In this document: piece by piece, positions 1-8,411 of the stretch
How positions within the stretch are numbered: position 1 is the stretch's first letter
How the letters are laid out: each line of letters begins with the position of its first letter
Source: Anaerolineae bacterium
GTDB taxonomy: Bacteria > Chloroflexota > Anaerolineae > Aggregatilineales > Phototrophicaceae
Reading direction: 5' to 3'
DNA: 64,000 nucleotides
Assembly (NCBI GenBank): GCA_022826865.1
Contig: JAJDUC010000037.1
Location: 62,001-126,000, forward strand
Made by a program: the position numbers and the translations under genes
The notes under the pieces: model-generated
Told to the model about the DNA's origin: nothing
Seen by the model: only the letters and a program-made list of their open reading frames with translations
Databases searched by the model: none

Positions 1-377
1 GATGTGCGCCCGTTGTCACGATGCCAGCCCGGCCGCCTGAAGGTATCGGGCGTCCCCGGCGGATCCGGATGCCGGTGTATCAGGTGGCTGGTGGAAAGCT
101 GGACGTTGGATCCCAGCAACTGAATCACCAGCGGCAGCGTGACTTCGTTAGTCACCAGCGGTATGTAGGCATCGTCCATGGTGATGCAATTGCGGTAGCC
201 ATCATAAAATTCGCTGGTCTTTTGTCGATTGAGGCTTTCCTCCGAAGCGATTAATCGGTCGCCCGCCGCGATCAAATTGCTGATCGTCGCCTCATCGAGC
301 ACATTGCGTACGATTAGATAGCCCTCGTTGTGAAACTGCGCGCGCTGATCTTCTGTCAGTTTCGTAAAGCCAAGCAT
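1..377 (-). CDS. Phytanoyl-CoA dioxygenase (PhyH) family protein, C-terminus cut by window edge
   Basis: The visible 125 residues are the N-terminal part of a PhyH-type Fe(II)/2-oxoglutarate-dependent oxygenase. They open with MLGFTKLTEDQ, followed by the typical FHNEGYLIVRNVLD segment. Near the edge lies PGWHRDNGR, whose H-x-D (about residues 119-121) matches the first two iron ligands of the family; the distal His would lie outside the window. The ATG at 377 is preceded by a GGGAGAGAG ribosome site. It is the last visible gene of a minus-strand run that begins with a sugar ABC importer, so an oxidative step on an imported organic compound is plausible, but the substrate cannot be read from sequence. 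Confidence 0.82.
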   Translation of the reverse strand, partial: MLGFTKLTEDQRAQFHNEGYLIVRNVLDEATISNLIAAGDRLIASEESLNRQKTSEFYDGYRNCITMDDAYIPLVTNEVTLPLVIQLLGSNVQLSTSHLIHRHPDPPGTPDTFRRPGWHRDNGRT

Positions 378-410
378 ATGGTCTCTCTCCCGGAATCAAT
401 TATGCCGTCT

Positions 411-1796
411 CTAAGTATAGCTGAAGTAGGCGGTGACCACACCTGCGTCCCGGCAGCGAATGCGCGCCCAGTGGGCGCTGTAGCCGCTTGGAAACTCGTA
501 ATGCCGGTAGCCCTCGGCGTCTACACAGAATCTGTCGTAATGCTTCCACTTGCCGTTGCCAAGGAAATCGACCTCAAGGTCGAAAGCGACGGCGCTGCCG
601 CCCTCATTGCAGAGGTGCAGGACTTTTTTGTCGAAGCCGGTCATCAGGTAAGGATCGGACAAGGCGTCCGCCGCGACTTCATCCTCCCACCAGACGCCGC
701 CCCAGCCGGATGGCTTTCCGAACTGCCACAGATCGTCGGTCTTCCCGAAATAGAGACCGGATTGCGGCTCGCCCGCCAGCTGATTGGCGCCGCCATGCGG
801 GCTCGCGTTGTCCGCGCCGAGCACCAGCATGCCGCGATACGCGCAGAAATCGCCATGCGCCCAGAGATGCGTCGAGATCGGTCGGATACCCCAGACCCGG
901 TTTTCGTAAGCCCAGGGCGAAAGCTCGTAAAACATGCCATGACAATCCATCAGGAAGCGTTCATGGTCAACTTCGCGGATGCGCGGCCATTCCGTTTGCC
1001 ACATGTGGTCGAAACAGTGGCTGGCTTTGGGCAGGCGGTAGCGCGTCCAGGCATCGTTTGCCAATGTATAAACTTGCAAAATCGCCGAGCGCTTGTCCCA
1101 GCCGGCCGCGAATATCGTGCCGGCAAAGTCGCCGCGCCCGTTGACCTCAATGAAGGGGTTGCGCTCGATGATTGTCCAGCGGTCGCCATCCCATTCAGCC
1201 AAGCGGCCGGCCGCCTCTGCTCCCGTAAAATCTCTTTCGTCATAGCTGTTGTTGGCCACGACCACCCGGCCGAAGTTGCTGTATCCCGCTTTGAAGTGAC
1301 AATATTCATGGTCGGGTATGCCCAGTTCAGCGACCAGGTCGGCCAGAAACGTAGTCCGAAGGCTGCGCAGATCCAGCTCGTAGAATTCGCCTTCCATACC
1401 AAGCATATACACCTTGTTGTCCGGGTCATGCAGGTGGCGCATGGTCGCGCAAATGCGGACTTCAAGCAAATCTTCAATTGTGCGGACCTGTCCCTGCGCA
1501 TCGATGACATGCGGGCCGATGATCAACTGATTCGATTGCCAATGGACCATGCGGTTGGTGTAGGTGCCTACCGCGCTGGCCGGATGTTTGGTGATCTCCA
1601 GCCGCTCGTCGATCATGTAGAGACCGGTGCCGACGCCGCTGCCGGACTTGTGCGAAACATAGGTGACGAGCCAGAGCTTGCCCGCCCAGGCCATCATCGC
1701 GCCGACGCCGCATTCCGTGCGCGGCGGCCCCAAACCCGCCGTCAAGGCAAGGTGCGGGTATACACCGCTTGCATTCAGGTATTGATTTGAGGCCAT
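411..1796 (-). CDS. Hypothetical protein, probable beta-propeller fold
   Basis: 461 residues with no signal peptide or membrane segment. The sequence is rich in Trp, Tyr and Gly, with repeated short strands of the type GKLWLVTYV, NQLIIGPHVID and NKVYMLGMEGEFYELDL. These recur at roughly 45-60 residue spacing and suggest a propeller-like repeat protein. I do not recognise a named family. It lies 24 bp downstream of the sulfatase on the same strand and about 33 bp upstream of the PhyH-like gene, so it belongs to the sugar/sulfatase cluster. It could bind or process the same substrate, but no catalytic motif is evident. The ATG at 1796 has a GAGAAGG site just upstream. Confidence 0.6.
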   Translation of the reverse strand: MASNQYLNASGVYPHLALTAGLGPPRTECGVGAMMAWAGKLWLVTYVSHKSGSGVGTGLYMIDERLEITKHPASAVGTYTNRMVHWQSNQLIIGPHVIDAQGQVRTIEDLLEVRICATMRHLHDPDNKVYMLGMEGEFYELDLRSLRTTFLADLVAELGIPDHEYCHFKAGYSNFGRVVVANNSYDERDFTGAEAAGRLAEWDGDRWTIIERNPFIEVNGRGDFAGTIFAAGWDKRSAILQVYTLANDAWTRYRLPKASHCFDHMWQTEWPRIREVDHERFLMDCHGMFYELSPWAYENRVWGIRPISTHLWAHGDFCAYRGMLVLGADNASPHGGANQLAGEPQSGLYFGKTDDLWQFGKPSGWGGVWWEDEVAADALSDPYLMTGFDKKVLHLCNEGGSAVAFDLEVDFLGNGKWKHYDRFCVDAEGYRHYEFPSGYSAHWARIRCRDAGVVTAYFSYT

Positions 1797-1820
1797 GCCT
1801 TCTCGCTTTCTCGCGCGCCT

Positions 1821-3119
1821 TCAGACGCTTTCGGGGCGCATATCGGCGCTTGTGACGCGCTCCCGCCAGTGGACAAGCTCCTCAGTGAGCAGCGACTGGA
1901 TCTCCGCGCAGGCCGGGTCATTCAGGCGGTTCCGCAATTCATAAGCGTCATCAGCGATGTTATACAGCCCGGCAAGCTCCAGGTTTCGCCCTCGCGTGAT
2001 CAGCTTCCACTGCGCCGATGTCGCGCAGAAGTTTCGATACTCGCTGAAGACGATTTTCCCGGAATCGATCGTTTCGCCTTCGACTTGCGCCCGCAAGGAC
2101 ATACCATCTGCGGCTTCATTGCTTTCGCCTCCGGCATAATCCAGCAAGGTCGGCGCGAGGTCGATCGTCGCGGCCGGGCAATTGGTCCGGCGTCCGCTCG
2201 ATTGCCCCGGCCCGCGAATGATCAGCGGCACATGCAGCGCTTCTTCCTGCATGACGCCTTTGCCAAAGCGTCCATGCGCCCCCGCCATCTCACCGTGATC
2301 GGAAGTGAAGACCACGACGGCGCTGTCGCGCAGGCCCAGCGCCTCCAGTTCGGCCAGCAGGCGGCCAAAGGCGGCGTCGAGCTGGCTGATTTCGCCGAAG
2401 TAGAGTTGCCGGAAGCGATGGACATCGTAATCGGCCTTCCAGGCGTCATGCCTGAACCAGGCCGATACGTCCGCATTGGGCTCAAGCAGCAGATCCTGGT
2501 CCTCGTATGGCGCCAAGTATTCCGGCGGCGGGGAACAAGGCGGATGCGGCGCTTGATACGAGATCATCAAAAAGAAGGGATCGTCCTGTCTTGCGCAGTC
2601 CCGCAATTGCTCAAGGGCGATGTCGGTCAGGGATTCAGTCTCGTGTCCCGCCATGACAATTGCGCAATCCCGATCGTCGCGCCAGATCAAACCGGCATGA
2701 TGATCCACATGGTGGCTCTCCCAGCCGATGAAATTTTGGAATCCCGCGCGCCGAGCGGGGGGTACCCAGCGATTCGCCTGGGGCGCGCCGCTCAAGTGCC
2801 ACTTTCCGACATAATGAGTCGCGTAACCCAAATCGTTGAGACGCTCGGCGATGCTGGGCAATCCGGCGGGATAGGCTTGACCGTTCTCCAGAACGCCGGT
2901 CTGGCTAGGATAATACCCGCTCAAAAGACAGCCGCGGTAGGGCGTGCAGACGGGCGATGTTGTGATTGCGCGGTCGAAAATGGCGCTTTCGCGAGAGAAG
3001 GCTTCCAGGCAGGGCGCCGATACCAGAGGGTTGCCATAAAGCGGCAGCCACCTGGCGCCCAGCTGATCGGCCAATACAAAGACGATGTTGGATTTCGACG
3101 ACATCGGCGCCGGCCTCAT
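1821..3119 (-). CDS. Type I sulfatase (formylglycine-dependent), arylsulfatase family
   Basis: 432 residues. The sulfatase signature is CTPYR (Cys about residue 58), the C-x-P-x-R form whose Cys is oxidised to formylglycine. Other family landmarks are the metal-binding stretch IVFVLADQLG at the N-terminus, YVGKWHLSG, and FTSDHGEMAGAHG with the second metal site. No signal peptide is visible, so a cytoplasmic location is likely, in keeping with desulfation after import. The start codon overlaps the permease stop as ATGA (3116-3119), implying translational coupling; an in-frame ATG at 3104 (MSSKSN) is an alternative. Substrate is probably a sulfated sugar given the importer genes. A dedicated formylglycine-generating enzyme is not in the window. 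Confidence 0.93.
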   Translation of the reverse strand: MRPAPMSSKSNIVFVLADQLGARWLPLYGNPLVSAPCLEAFSRESAIFDRAITTSPVCTPYRGCLLSGYYPSQTGVLENGQAYPAGLPSIAERLNDLGYATHYVGKWHLSGAPQANRWVPPARRAGFQNFIGWESHHVDHHAGLIWRDDRDCAIVMAGHETESLTDIALEQLRDCARQDDPFFLMISYQAPHPPCSPPPEYLAPYEDQDLLLEPNADVSAWFRHDAWKADYDVHRFRQLYFGEISQLDAAFGRLLAELEALGLRDSAVVVFTSDHGEMAGAHGRFGKGVMQEEALHVPLIIRGPGQSSGRRTNCPAATIDLAPTLLDYAGGESNEAADGMSLRAQVEGETIDSGKIVFSEYRNFCATSAQWKLITRGRNLELAGLYNIADDAYELRNRLNDPACAEIQSLLTEELVHWRERVTSADMRPESV

Positions 3120-4018
3120 CCCTTCATGCCGGAGAGGTTGGCGCCCTGTATGAACTGCTTCTGGAACATGAAGAAGACGATCAAAACCGGCAAGACCATC
3201 ATGACCGACGCCGCCATCTGCAAGTGATACTGCCCGCCTTGACCGGGCAGGCTCTGGAATTTGTAGAGGCCGATGGCAAGGGTATGCAGCTTGGCGTCCT
3301 GCAGATAAATCAGGGGGCCGAGGAAATCATTCCAGCTATTCTGGAAGCTTAGAATGGCGATCACGACAATTGCAGGTTTCGCCAGCGGCGCTATGACTTG
3401 CATAAAGATGCGGAATTCGCTGGCGCCGTCAATTTTGGCGGCGTCAAGCAAATCCTGGGGAATGCCGAGGAAAAACTGCCGGCAGATGAAAATGTAAAAG
3501 GCGCTGCCGAAATAATTTGGCGCGATCAGCGGCCAGAAGGTATTCACCCAGCCGATCTCGTTATAAGCGATATAGACGGGAATCAAACGGACGGCGAAAG
3601 GCAGCATCAGCGTCGCCAGCAAAATGAGGAAAAGCGCATCGCGGAAGGGGAAACGAAAACGCGCGAAGCCGTATGCCACGATGGTCGATGAGGCGATATC
3701 GCCGATAAGCGACAGAATCGTGATAAACAGGGTGTTTTTGAGACTGTTGCCGAAGTCCCAGAAGTCCAGCGCGTCCGTATAATTGTGAAATTGCCAGCGC
3801 CGAGGAATCCACTCCGGCGGAAAAATGCCGACTTGTTCCAGCGGCATGAAGGAACTCATGAACATCCAGAAAAGCGGCGCCATATACCAAAGCGATACGG
3901 CGATCAGCAGTCCATAGAGCGCCACGCGGCTCAACAGCTTGACCAGACGCTGCTCACGCTCGCTGCGGCGCGCTGCAGCAACGATATAGCGTTGGCGATC
4001 CATATCGACTGTCGTCAT
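3116..4018 (-). CDS. Carbohydrate ABC transporter permease, MalG/UgpE type
   Basis: 300 residues with six predicted membrane helices and the C-terminal cytoplasmic EAA loop, read here as DLLDAAKIDGASEFRIFMQV, which docks the ATPase subunit. Length and topology match the MalG half of CUT1 sugar importers. It lies 7 bp downstream of the other permease and overlaps the sulfatase start by 4 bp. No ATP-binding subunit is encoded in the cluster, so a shared MsmX/UgpC-like ATPase encoded elsewhere is inferred. Confidence 0.94.
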   Translation of the reverse strand: MTTVDMDRQRYIVAAARRSEREQRLVKLLSRVALYGLLIAVSLWYMAPLFWMFMSSFMPLEQVGIFPPEWIPRRWQFHNYTDALDFWDFGNSLKNTLFITILSLIGDIASSTIVAYGFARFRFPFRDALFLILLATLMLPFAVRLIPVYIAYNEIGWVNTFWPLIAPNYFGSAFYIFICRQFFLGIPQDLLDAAKIDGASEFRIFMQVIAPLAKPAIVVIAILSFQNSWNDFLGPLIYLQDAKLHTLAIGLYKFQSLPGQGGQYHLQMAASVMMVLPVLIVFFMFQKQFIQGANLSGMKG

Positions 4019-4025
4019 TAGCCGC

Positions 4026-4985
4026 TCACTCCTGACCCTGATAGAAGACCCAGCGCCGCGATGTGGCGACGATGACCGCGGTAAAGGCGAAGATGATCAT
4101 GAACAGAATCCAGGCCAGCGCCGAGGAATAACCCATTTCCGGCGGCAGGAATTGAAAGGCATGGTCAAAAAGATGCAGCACATAAGTTCGGGTGGCATCG
4201 CGCGGACCGCCCCCGGTCATGATGAATATCTGCGTGAAGACCTGGAAGGCGGCGATGATGTTTATGAGCACATTCAGGTAAATCGTCGGCGTCATTAAAG
4301 GAATAGTGACGCGCCGCAAGCGCTGGCCCCAACCGGCGCCGTCAATCTTGGCGGCGTCATAATACTCTTCCGGGATGCCCTGCAAACCTGCCAGAAAGAT
4401 CACCATCGTCACGCCAACCCAGGTCGTGCTCATGATGAGGAAGGCGAGCATGGCGTAATCTGGATCGGCGAACCAGCGCACGCGCGGCAGACCGAACAAG
4501 GTCAAGAACCAGTTGAGCAAGCCGGCACGGGCGTTCAGCACGTAGAGCCAAACAATGGACAGGGCGACGATTGGCACGACCGAAGGCACATAGAAAAGCG
4601 TACGCCACAGTCCGAGCAAGCGCACCCGGGCATTAAGCAGGAGCGCCAGGGCAAAACCTAATATGATGCGAATCGCGACTGAGCCGAAGACATATACCGA
4701 GGTATTGCCCAGCGATTTCCAAAACAGAGGGTCGTCGGTCAGGATATTGTTGTAGTTCCGCAGGCCGACCCATATCGGCGCTTCCACAACGTTGTAGCGG
4801 GTGAAGCTGAGCGCAAATGATGCGACAAAAGGAAAGAGGTTGAACAGCAGCACGCCGATGATCCAGGGCGTGATGAAGAGCAAGCCAAAGCGAGCTTCGC
4901 GTTTCCTCATCGGAGAAAGATCGCGCCAGCGCTCCCGCCTTGTGCCTCGCAGGGCGCGCAGTTGCGAACCGAATGCCGTTGCCAT
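4026..4985 (-). CDS. Carbohydrate ABC transporter permease, MalF/UgpA type
   Basis: 319 residues. After a basic N-terminus there are about six membrane helices, the first around FGLLFITPWIIGVLLFNLF. The EAA loop is EEYYDAAKIDGAGWGQRLRR. It pairs with the following MalG-type permease to form the membrane channel of a CUT1 importer. Between this gene and the upstream binding-protein gene lies a strong 35-nt palindrome (5016-5050), which probably lets the binding protein be expressed at higher level than the permeases. Confidence 0.94.
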   Translation of the reverse strand: MATAFGSQLRALRGTRRERWRDLSPMRKREARFGLLFITPWIIGVLLFNLFPFVASFALSFTRYNVVEAPIWVGLRNYNNILTDDPLFWKSLGNTSVYVFGSVAIRIILGFALALLLNARVRLLGLWRTLFYVPSVVPIVALSIVWLYVLNARAGLLNWFLTLFGLPRVRWFADPDYAMLAFLIMSTTWVGVTMVIFLAGLQGIPEEYYDAAKIDGAGWGQRLRRVTIPLMTPTIYLNVLINIIAAFQVFTQIFIMTGGGPRDATRTYVLHLFDHAFQFLPPEMGYSSALAWILFMIIFAFTAVIVATSRRWVFYQGQE

Positions 4986-5015
4986 GCCAGCAAACCTCGC
5001 GCTGTAGCGCGCTAG

Positions 5016-5050
5016 CTGTCATGGGACATCTTCAAGATGCCCCATGACAG
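5016..5050 (-). promoter_or_regulatory. Intercistronic RNA hairpin between binding-protein and permease genes
   Basis: A near-perfect palindrome: CTGTCATGGG pairs with CCCATGACAG (10 bp), and after one A/C mismatch CATCTT pairs with AAGATG. Neither strand has a U-tract after it, so it is unlikely to be a simple terminator. Its place directly after the binding-protein stop (5068) resembles the stabilising or processing hairpins found between malE-like and malF-like genes. A shorter GCGCT/AGCGC palindrome follows at about 5000-5012. Confidence 0.7.
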
Positions 5051-5067
5051 TTTCGCGTCGAGTCGCT

Positions 5068-6396
5068 TTAGCTGTATTCTTCCCAGAATCCGTCCAGGAG
5101 AGCCTGAATTTCGGCTTCGGTGTCCGCAAGCGCCTGCTCAACGGTCTTGTCGCCGAAGAGCACATCGTCCACCATGCGGCCAATCATTTGATTGGCTTCC
5201 GGCTGCACCGGCGAGATGGGCGCCACAGCGTCGAGCGCCGCCACCCCAAGAATCGCCTCGGCCCGCGGATGGCTGACGCCATCTTTCAAGTAGCCGTCGC
5301 AAGCGGCAATCGGGGAGGGACGCTGCTGCTGCTGCAAGAACCAGCAGCCGCCAACACCCTCAACCTCGGTGGTCAACCAACTGACCAGTTGCCAGGCTTC
5401 ATCCGGATGCGCGGCGTTCTTCGGCACCATAAAGCCCCAGCCGCCCCAGGTCGCGCCGCGGCGGTCCGGGCTGCCATTCGGTCCGTACGGGACGGCGGCC
5501 ACTTCGTAATTCAGTTCTTCGGCATGCGATTCCAGTTGGAAGAGCGCCCAGGAGCCAGTTGACTGAATCGATACCAGATCCAGGATGATCGCCATCTGGT
5601 CGAATTCGCCAGCGGATTCCCAGAAGGCGTTCTGTTCTTCGATGCCGTAGTTGATTTCCGTCATCGCCTGCATGAACTCAAGCGTCTGCGCGCCGGCTTC
5701 GTTGTTGATCGTGACCGTGCGCAGGTCTTCGCTGATCCAATCCTGGCCGTTGGCGTTGAGCCAGGTGATGAACGCGGGCGCGCCCGACATCGCATTGGCG
5801 TTGAATCCGATCCGGTCGAGGAAATCGCCATCACCCTGCGTCAGCGCCTCGGCCGCTTCCAGCATCTCGTCCCAGGTCTCCGGGAAACTTTCAATGCCGG
5901 CCTCGGCGAAGTGATCGACGTTGTAAAACATGAGGTTCAGCGCGCCGCCGCTCGGATTCGGCAGCATCCAGGTCTGTCCGTTGTAGACATTGCCCACGAA
6001 CTCGGCCGGGATGAAGATGTCCGACGAGACGCCGTCGGCCGCCATGTAATCATCCAGCGGGATGATCTGCTCGGTCACGGCGAAGAAAGGCAGGTCCTGA
6101 CGTCCAAACATGGTGACATCGGGCGGGTTGCCGGCTGCGATCGCCGTCAGCAGGTTCTGCAAGCGATTATCCCAGGGCAGGAACAGGTTGTTAACGCAGA
6201 CACCGGGATGAGCGTCTTCAAAGGCTGCGACTACCGCTTCCATCAGCGGAATGCGATTGCCGCCCCAGTGATGCCAATAGGTCAGCGTCACATCGCCTTC
6301 GCAATCGGGGTTTTGCGCGGTCACTGTCGCCGACAGCGACACCAGCGACAATACGATGATAAAGATGGTCAAGAGAAGTTTCCGTCTCCCAAACAC
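5068..6396 (-). CDS. Extracellular solute-binding protein of sugar ABC importer
   Basis: 442 residues. It has a classical Sec signal peptide (RRKLLLTIFIIVLSLVSLSA, cleaved near TVTA-QN) without a lipobox Cys at the cleavage site, so it is either retained at the membrane by an unusual route or released. The mature part starts with VTLTYWHHWGG, the typical opening of MalE/UgpB-like family 1 binding proteins, and includes PFFAVTEQIIPLDDYM and WGGWGFMVPKNAAHPDEAW. The start is GTG at 6396 with an AAAGGAGA ribosome site. It is first in the operon and captures the substrate for the two permeases downstream. The substrate is a carbohydrate, likely sulfated, judging by the sulfatase neighbour. Confidence 0.93.
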   Translation of the reverse strand: MFGRRKLLLTIFIIVLSLVSLSATVTAQNPDCEGDVTLTYWHHWGGNRIPLMEAVVAAFEDAHPGVCVNNLFLPWDNRLQNLLTAIAAGNPPDVTMFGRQDLPFFAVTEQIIPLDDYMAADGVSSDIFIPAEFVGNVYNGQTWMLPNPSGGALNLMFYNVDHFAEAGIESFPETWDEMLEAAEALTQGDGDFLDRIGFNANAMSGAPAFITWLNANGQDWISEDLRTVTINNEAGAQTLEFMQAMTEINYGIEEQNAFWESAGEFDQMAIILDLVSIQSTGSWALFQLESHAEELNYEVAAVPYGPNGSPDRRGATWGGWGFMVPKNAAHPDEAWQLVSWLTTEVEGVGGCWFLQQQQRPSPIAACDGYLKDGVSHPRAEAILGVAALDAVAPISPVQPEANQMIGRMVDDVLFGDKTVEQALADTEAEIQALLDGFWEEYS

Positions 6397-6631
6397 GTGA
6401 ATCTCCTTTCAATAAGAGGCTGTGGACGAATCAAACGAAATCGATAGGGAAAATTACCCGGCGCCATCAGGCTGGTGAGACCGATGCTTGCGCCTTTGGC
6501 GACACCTTTTGCCTCCTTGCGCCCAGCTTATTTCAAGCCGGCTTCTGTTGCGGCCTTGCGCTCGCGGTTACTTGCGTCGCGGAAAAATTTTGCACATTTT
6601 AGACCGAAATTTTCAAAAATCAGCGCTTAAT

Positions 6632-6660
6632 ATAGTAAATTTTGTCAGGAGGCGCAACAA
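6632..6660 (-). promoter_or_regulatory. Candidate sigma-70 promoter for the binding-protein operon
   Basis: On the minus strand, TTGTTG (6660-6655) and TACTAT (6637-6632) are 17 bp apart. They sit inside an AT-rich island (about 6590-6660) that stands out from the GC-rich surroundings and holds short palindromic AAATTT tracts which could be operator sites. The leader to the GTG start is about 230 nt. The rest of the 6397-6735 gap shows no gene. Confidence 0.5.
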
Positions 6661-6735
6661 AGAATTGAGATTGACAGGCCCGCCGCCGGCGATCGTAGAA
6701 GCCGGGCCAAGCCGACCGCCCGCTATTTTTCGCCG

Positions 6736-7530
6736 TCAACGCCGCCACAAGCGATGCATCGCGCGGGACAAGATATCGCGGCTCTCGCTTAGCGCCACGG
6801 CCGGGTTGGGCAAGGCGGGGCTTAACTCCAGGCTCAGCGCGCCGGCATAATTGATCGACCGCAAAGCCCCCAGGCTGGCCAGCAGCGATTCTTCCGTCAT
6901 CACGCCATCAAGAAGCGACCAGTGCAAGTCGCCGATGCCGTCGTTGTCGTCGAAGTGCACATAGGCCAGCCTGTCCTTGGCGCTGCTGATAACCGAAGCA
7001 GGATCTTCGCCCGAGATCTGGATATGTCCGCTGTCGTAGAGCAGGTAAAGGTTCGAATGGCCAATGTCTTCGATGAAGTCCAGGGTTTGGCCGGCGCTGG
7101 GCAGCGCCATGCCCGGAAAATGCTCGATTGCCAGCTTGATATCCCTATCTTGCGCCGCTTCAGCCAAGCCGGCGACCGACTCGGCATAGCGCTCCAAGGC
7201 CGCTGGGTCCGGCAACTGGCCCGGGATGACGTAGACGGTATCCGTATGTACAGCGGCTGCCGAATCGATTGCGCGAAGCGCGTGGGCTATGGCGGCTTGG
7301 CGCGCATCCGATTCGCCCGCGTCAAGCGCGGCGCCCGCTGGCATGCCGAATGACGCGCCAAGGCAAGACACGCGCAAGCCGAGTTCCTGGGCGAGAAGCC
7401 GACTCTCCAGCGTCTGCAACTGTGACGGCTGGATATCGATCCAGTCGAATCCCAGGTCGTGAATCTGGCGGAGCATTTCGATCTCAGGTCCGCCTAATGC
7501 CCATACGCAGCAGGCAATTTTCATCTTCAT
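6736..7530 (-). CDS. Sugar phosphate isomerase/epimerase-like TIM-barrel protein
   Basis: 264 residues of the xylose-isomerase-like/AP endonuclease 2 fold. Probable metal ligands are in KLAIEHFPG (Glu), LLYDSGHIQISGEDP (Asp/His) and YVHFDDNDG (His/Asp). The N-terminus MKMKIACCVWALGG is the first barrel strand, with GGGAGAG as ribosome site. Members isomerise or epimerise sugars or related polyols. It lies upstream of the sugar importer on the same strand but is separated by a 339-bp gap with its own promoter, so it may be a separate unit. Confidence 0.8.
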   Translation of the reverse strand: MKMKIACCVWALGGPEIEMLRQIHDLGFDWIDIQPSQLQTLESRLLAQELGLRVSCLGASFGMPAGAALDAGESDARQAAIAHALRAIDSAAAVHTDTVYVIPGQLPDPAALERYAESVAGLAEAAQDRDIKLAIEHFPGMALPSAGQTLDFIEDIGHSNLYLLYDSGHIQISGEDPASVISSAKDRLAYVHFDDNDGIGDLHWSLLDGVMTEESLLASLGALRSINYAGALSLELSPALPNPAVALSESRDILSRAMHRLWRR

Positions 7531-7593
7531 GCTCTCCCTAGCGCACGTGGCCGCCGGCGGAATATTAACGCATCGCAGTAAAATTGTCAGCGT

Positions 7594-7622
7594 TTGACAA
7601 GGGCCTGGACGGGTCGTAAACT
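7594..7622 (+). promoter_or_regulatory. Sigma-70 promoter for the SDR-amidase operon
   Basis: TTGACA (7594-7599) and TAAACT (7617-7622) separated by exactly 17 bp, 30 bp upstream of the SDR start. The -35 box is a perfect consensus. Confidence 0.7.
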
Positions 7623-7652
7623 GGGCGCAGTGCCTACTGGCGAGGAGAAAAT

Positions 7653-8405
7653 ATGGAAGGGCGAATCGGACTGATCACGGGCGCTGGCTCGGGCATCGGA
7701 CGGGTCTCGGCGCTTGCTCTCTTTGAAGCGGGTTATTCGCTGGCGCTGGCGGGCCGGCGCGCTGCAAAGCTGCATGAAACGTTTGAAATGGCGGGAGTCG
7801 CCGCCGATCGCGCTCTTGTCTTGCCGACCGACGTCAGCGATCGTCAGGCGGTGGTCCGGCTCTTCTCAAGTCTCAAAGAGCGCTTCGGGCGGCTGGACCT
7901 GCTCTTCAACAATGCCGGCCAAGGTACGCCGGCGACGAAGTTGGAAGACCTAACAGAAGAGCAATGGCTGCGCGTTGTCGCCGTAAATTTGACCGGGGCC
8001 TTTTGGTGCTTGCAAGAAGCCTATAAGCTGATGAAAGCGCAGCATCCGCAAGGCGGGCGCATCATAAATAATGGTTCAATATCGGCGCATGTGCCGCGAG
8101 CGGATTCCGCCGTTTACACCGCCACCAAGCATGCCCTGACCGGCTTAACCAAATCGACGGCGCTTGATGGCCGCGCTTTCAACATCGCTTGCGGGCAGAT
8201 CGATATCGGCAACGCCCGCAGCGATATGTCGGATCGCATGCAGAATCTGATAGAAGAAGCCGATGGCGCCGGGGCGGTCGAACCGCAGATGGATGCGCGC
8301 CACGTGGCGGACGCGGTCGTATACATGGCGAATTTGCCGTTGTCCGTCAATGTGCCCTTCATTACGGTGATGGCAAACGGTATGCCCTACATGGGCCGAG
8401 GTTGA
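7653..8405 (+). CDS. Short-chain dehydrogenase/reductase (SDR)
   Basis: 250 residues, classical SDR length. The nucleotide-binding motif TGAGSGIG is near residue 9 and NNAG is near residue 87. The catalytic Ser is in NNGSISAH and the Tyr-Lys pair is YTATK. It oxidises or reduces an alcohol/ketone with NAD(P). The ATG at 7653 has a GAGGAGA ribosome site. It is followed after 6 bp by the amidase, so the two are co-transcribed from the promoter at 7594. Substrate specificity is not evident; the closest functional reading is a sugar or hydroxy-acid dehydrogenase. Confidence 0.93.
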   Translation: MEGRIGLITGAGSGIGRVSALALFEAGYSLALAGRRAAKLHETFEMAGVAADRALVLPTDVSDRQAVVRLFSSLKERFGRLDLLFNNAGQGTPATKLEDLTEEQWLRVVAVNLTGAFWCLQEAYKLMKAQHPQGGRIINNGSISAHVPRADSAVYTATKHALTGLTKSTALDGRAFNIACGQIDIGNARSDMSDRMQNLIEEADGAGAVEPQMDARHVADAVVYMANLPLSVNVPFITVMANGMPYMGRG

Positions 8406-8411
8406 TAATCT

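Noticed and set aside
330-1790. 486-codon plus-strand open frame
   Set aside because: It lies opposite the 461-residue gene and across the start of the PhyH gene; the minus-strand frames have ribosome sites and protein-like composition.
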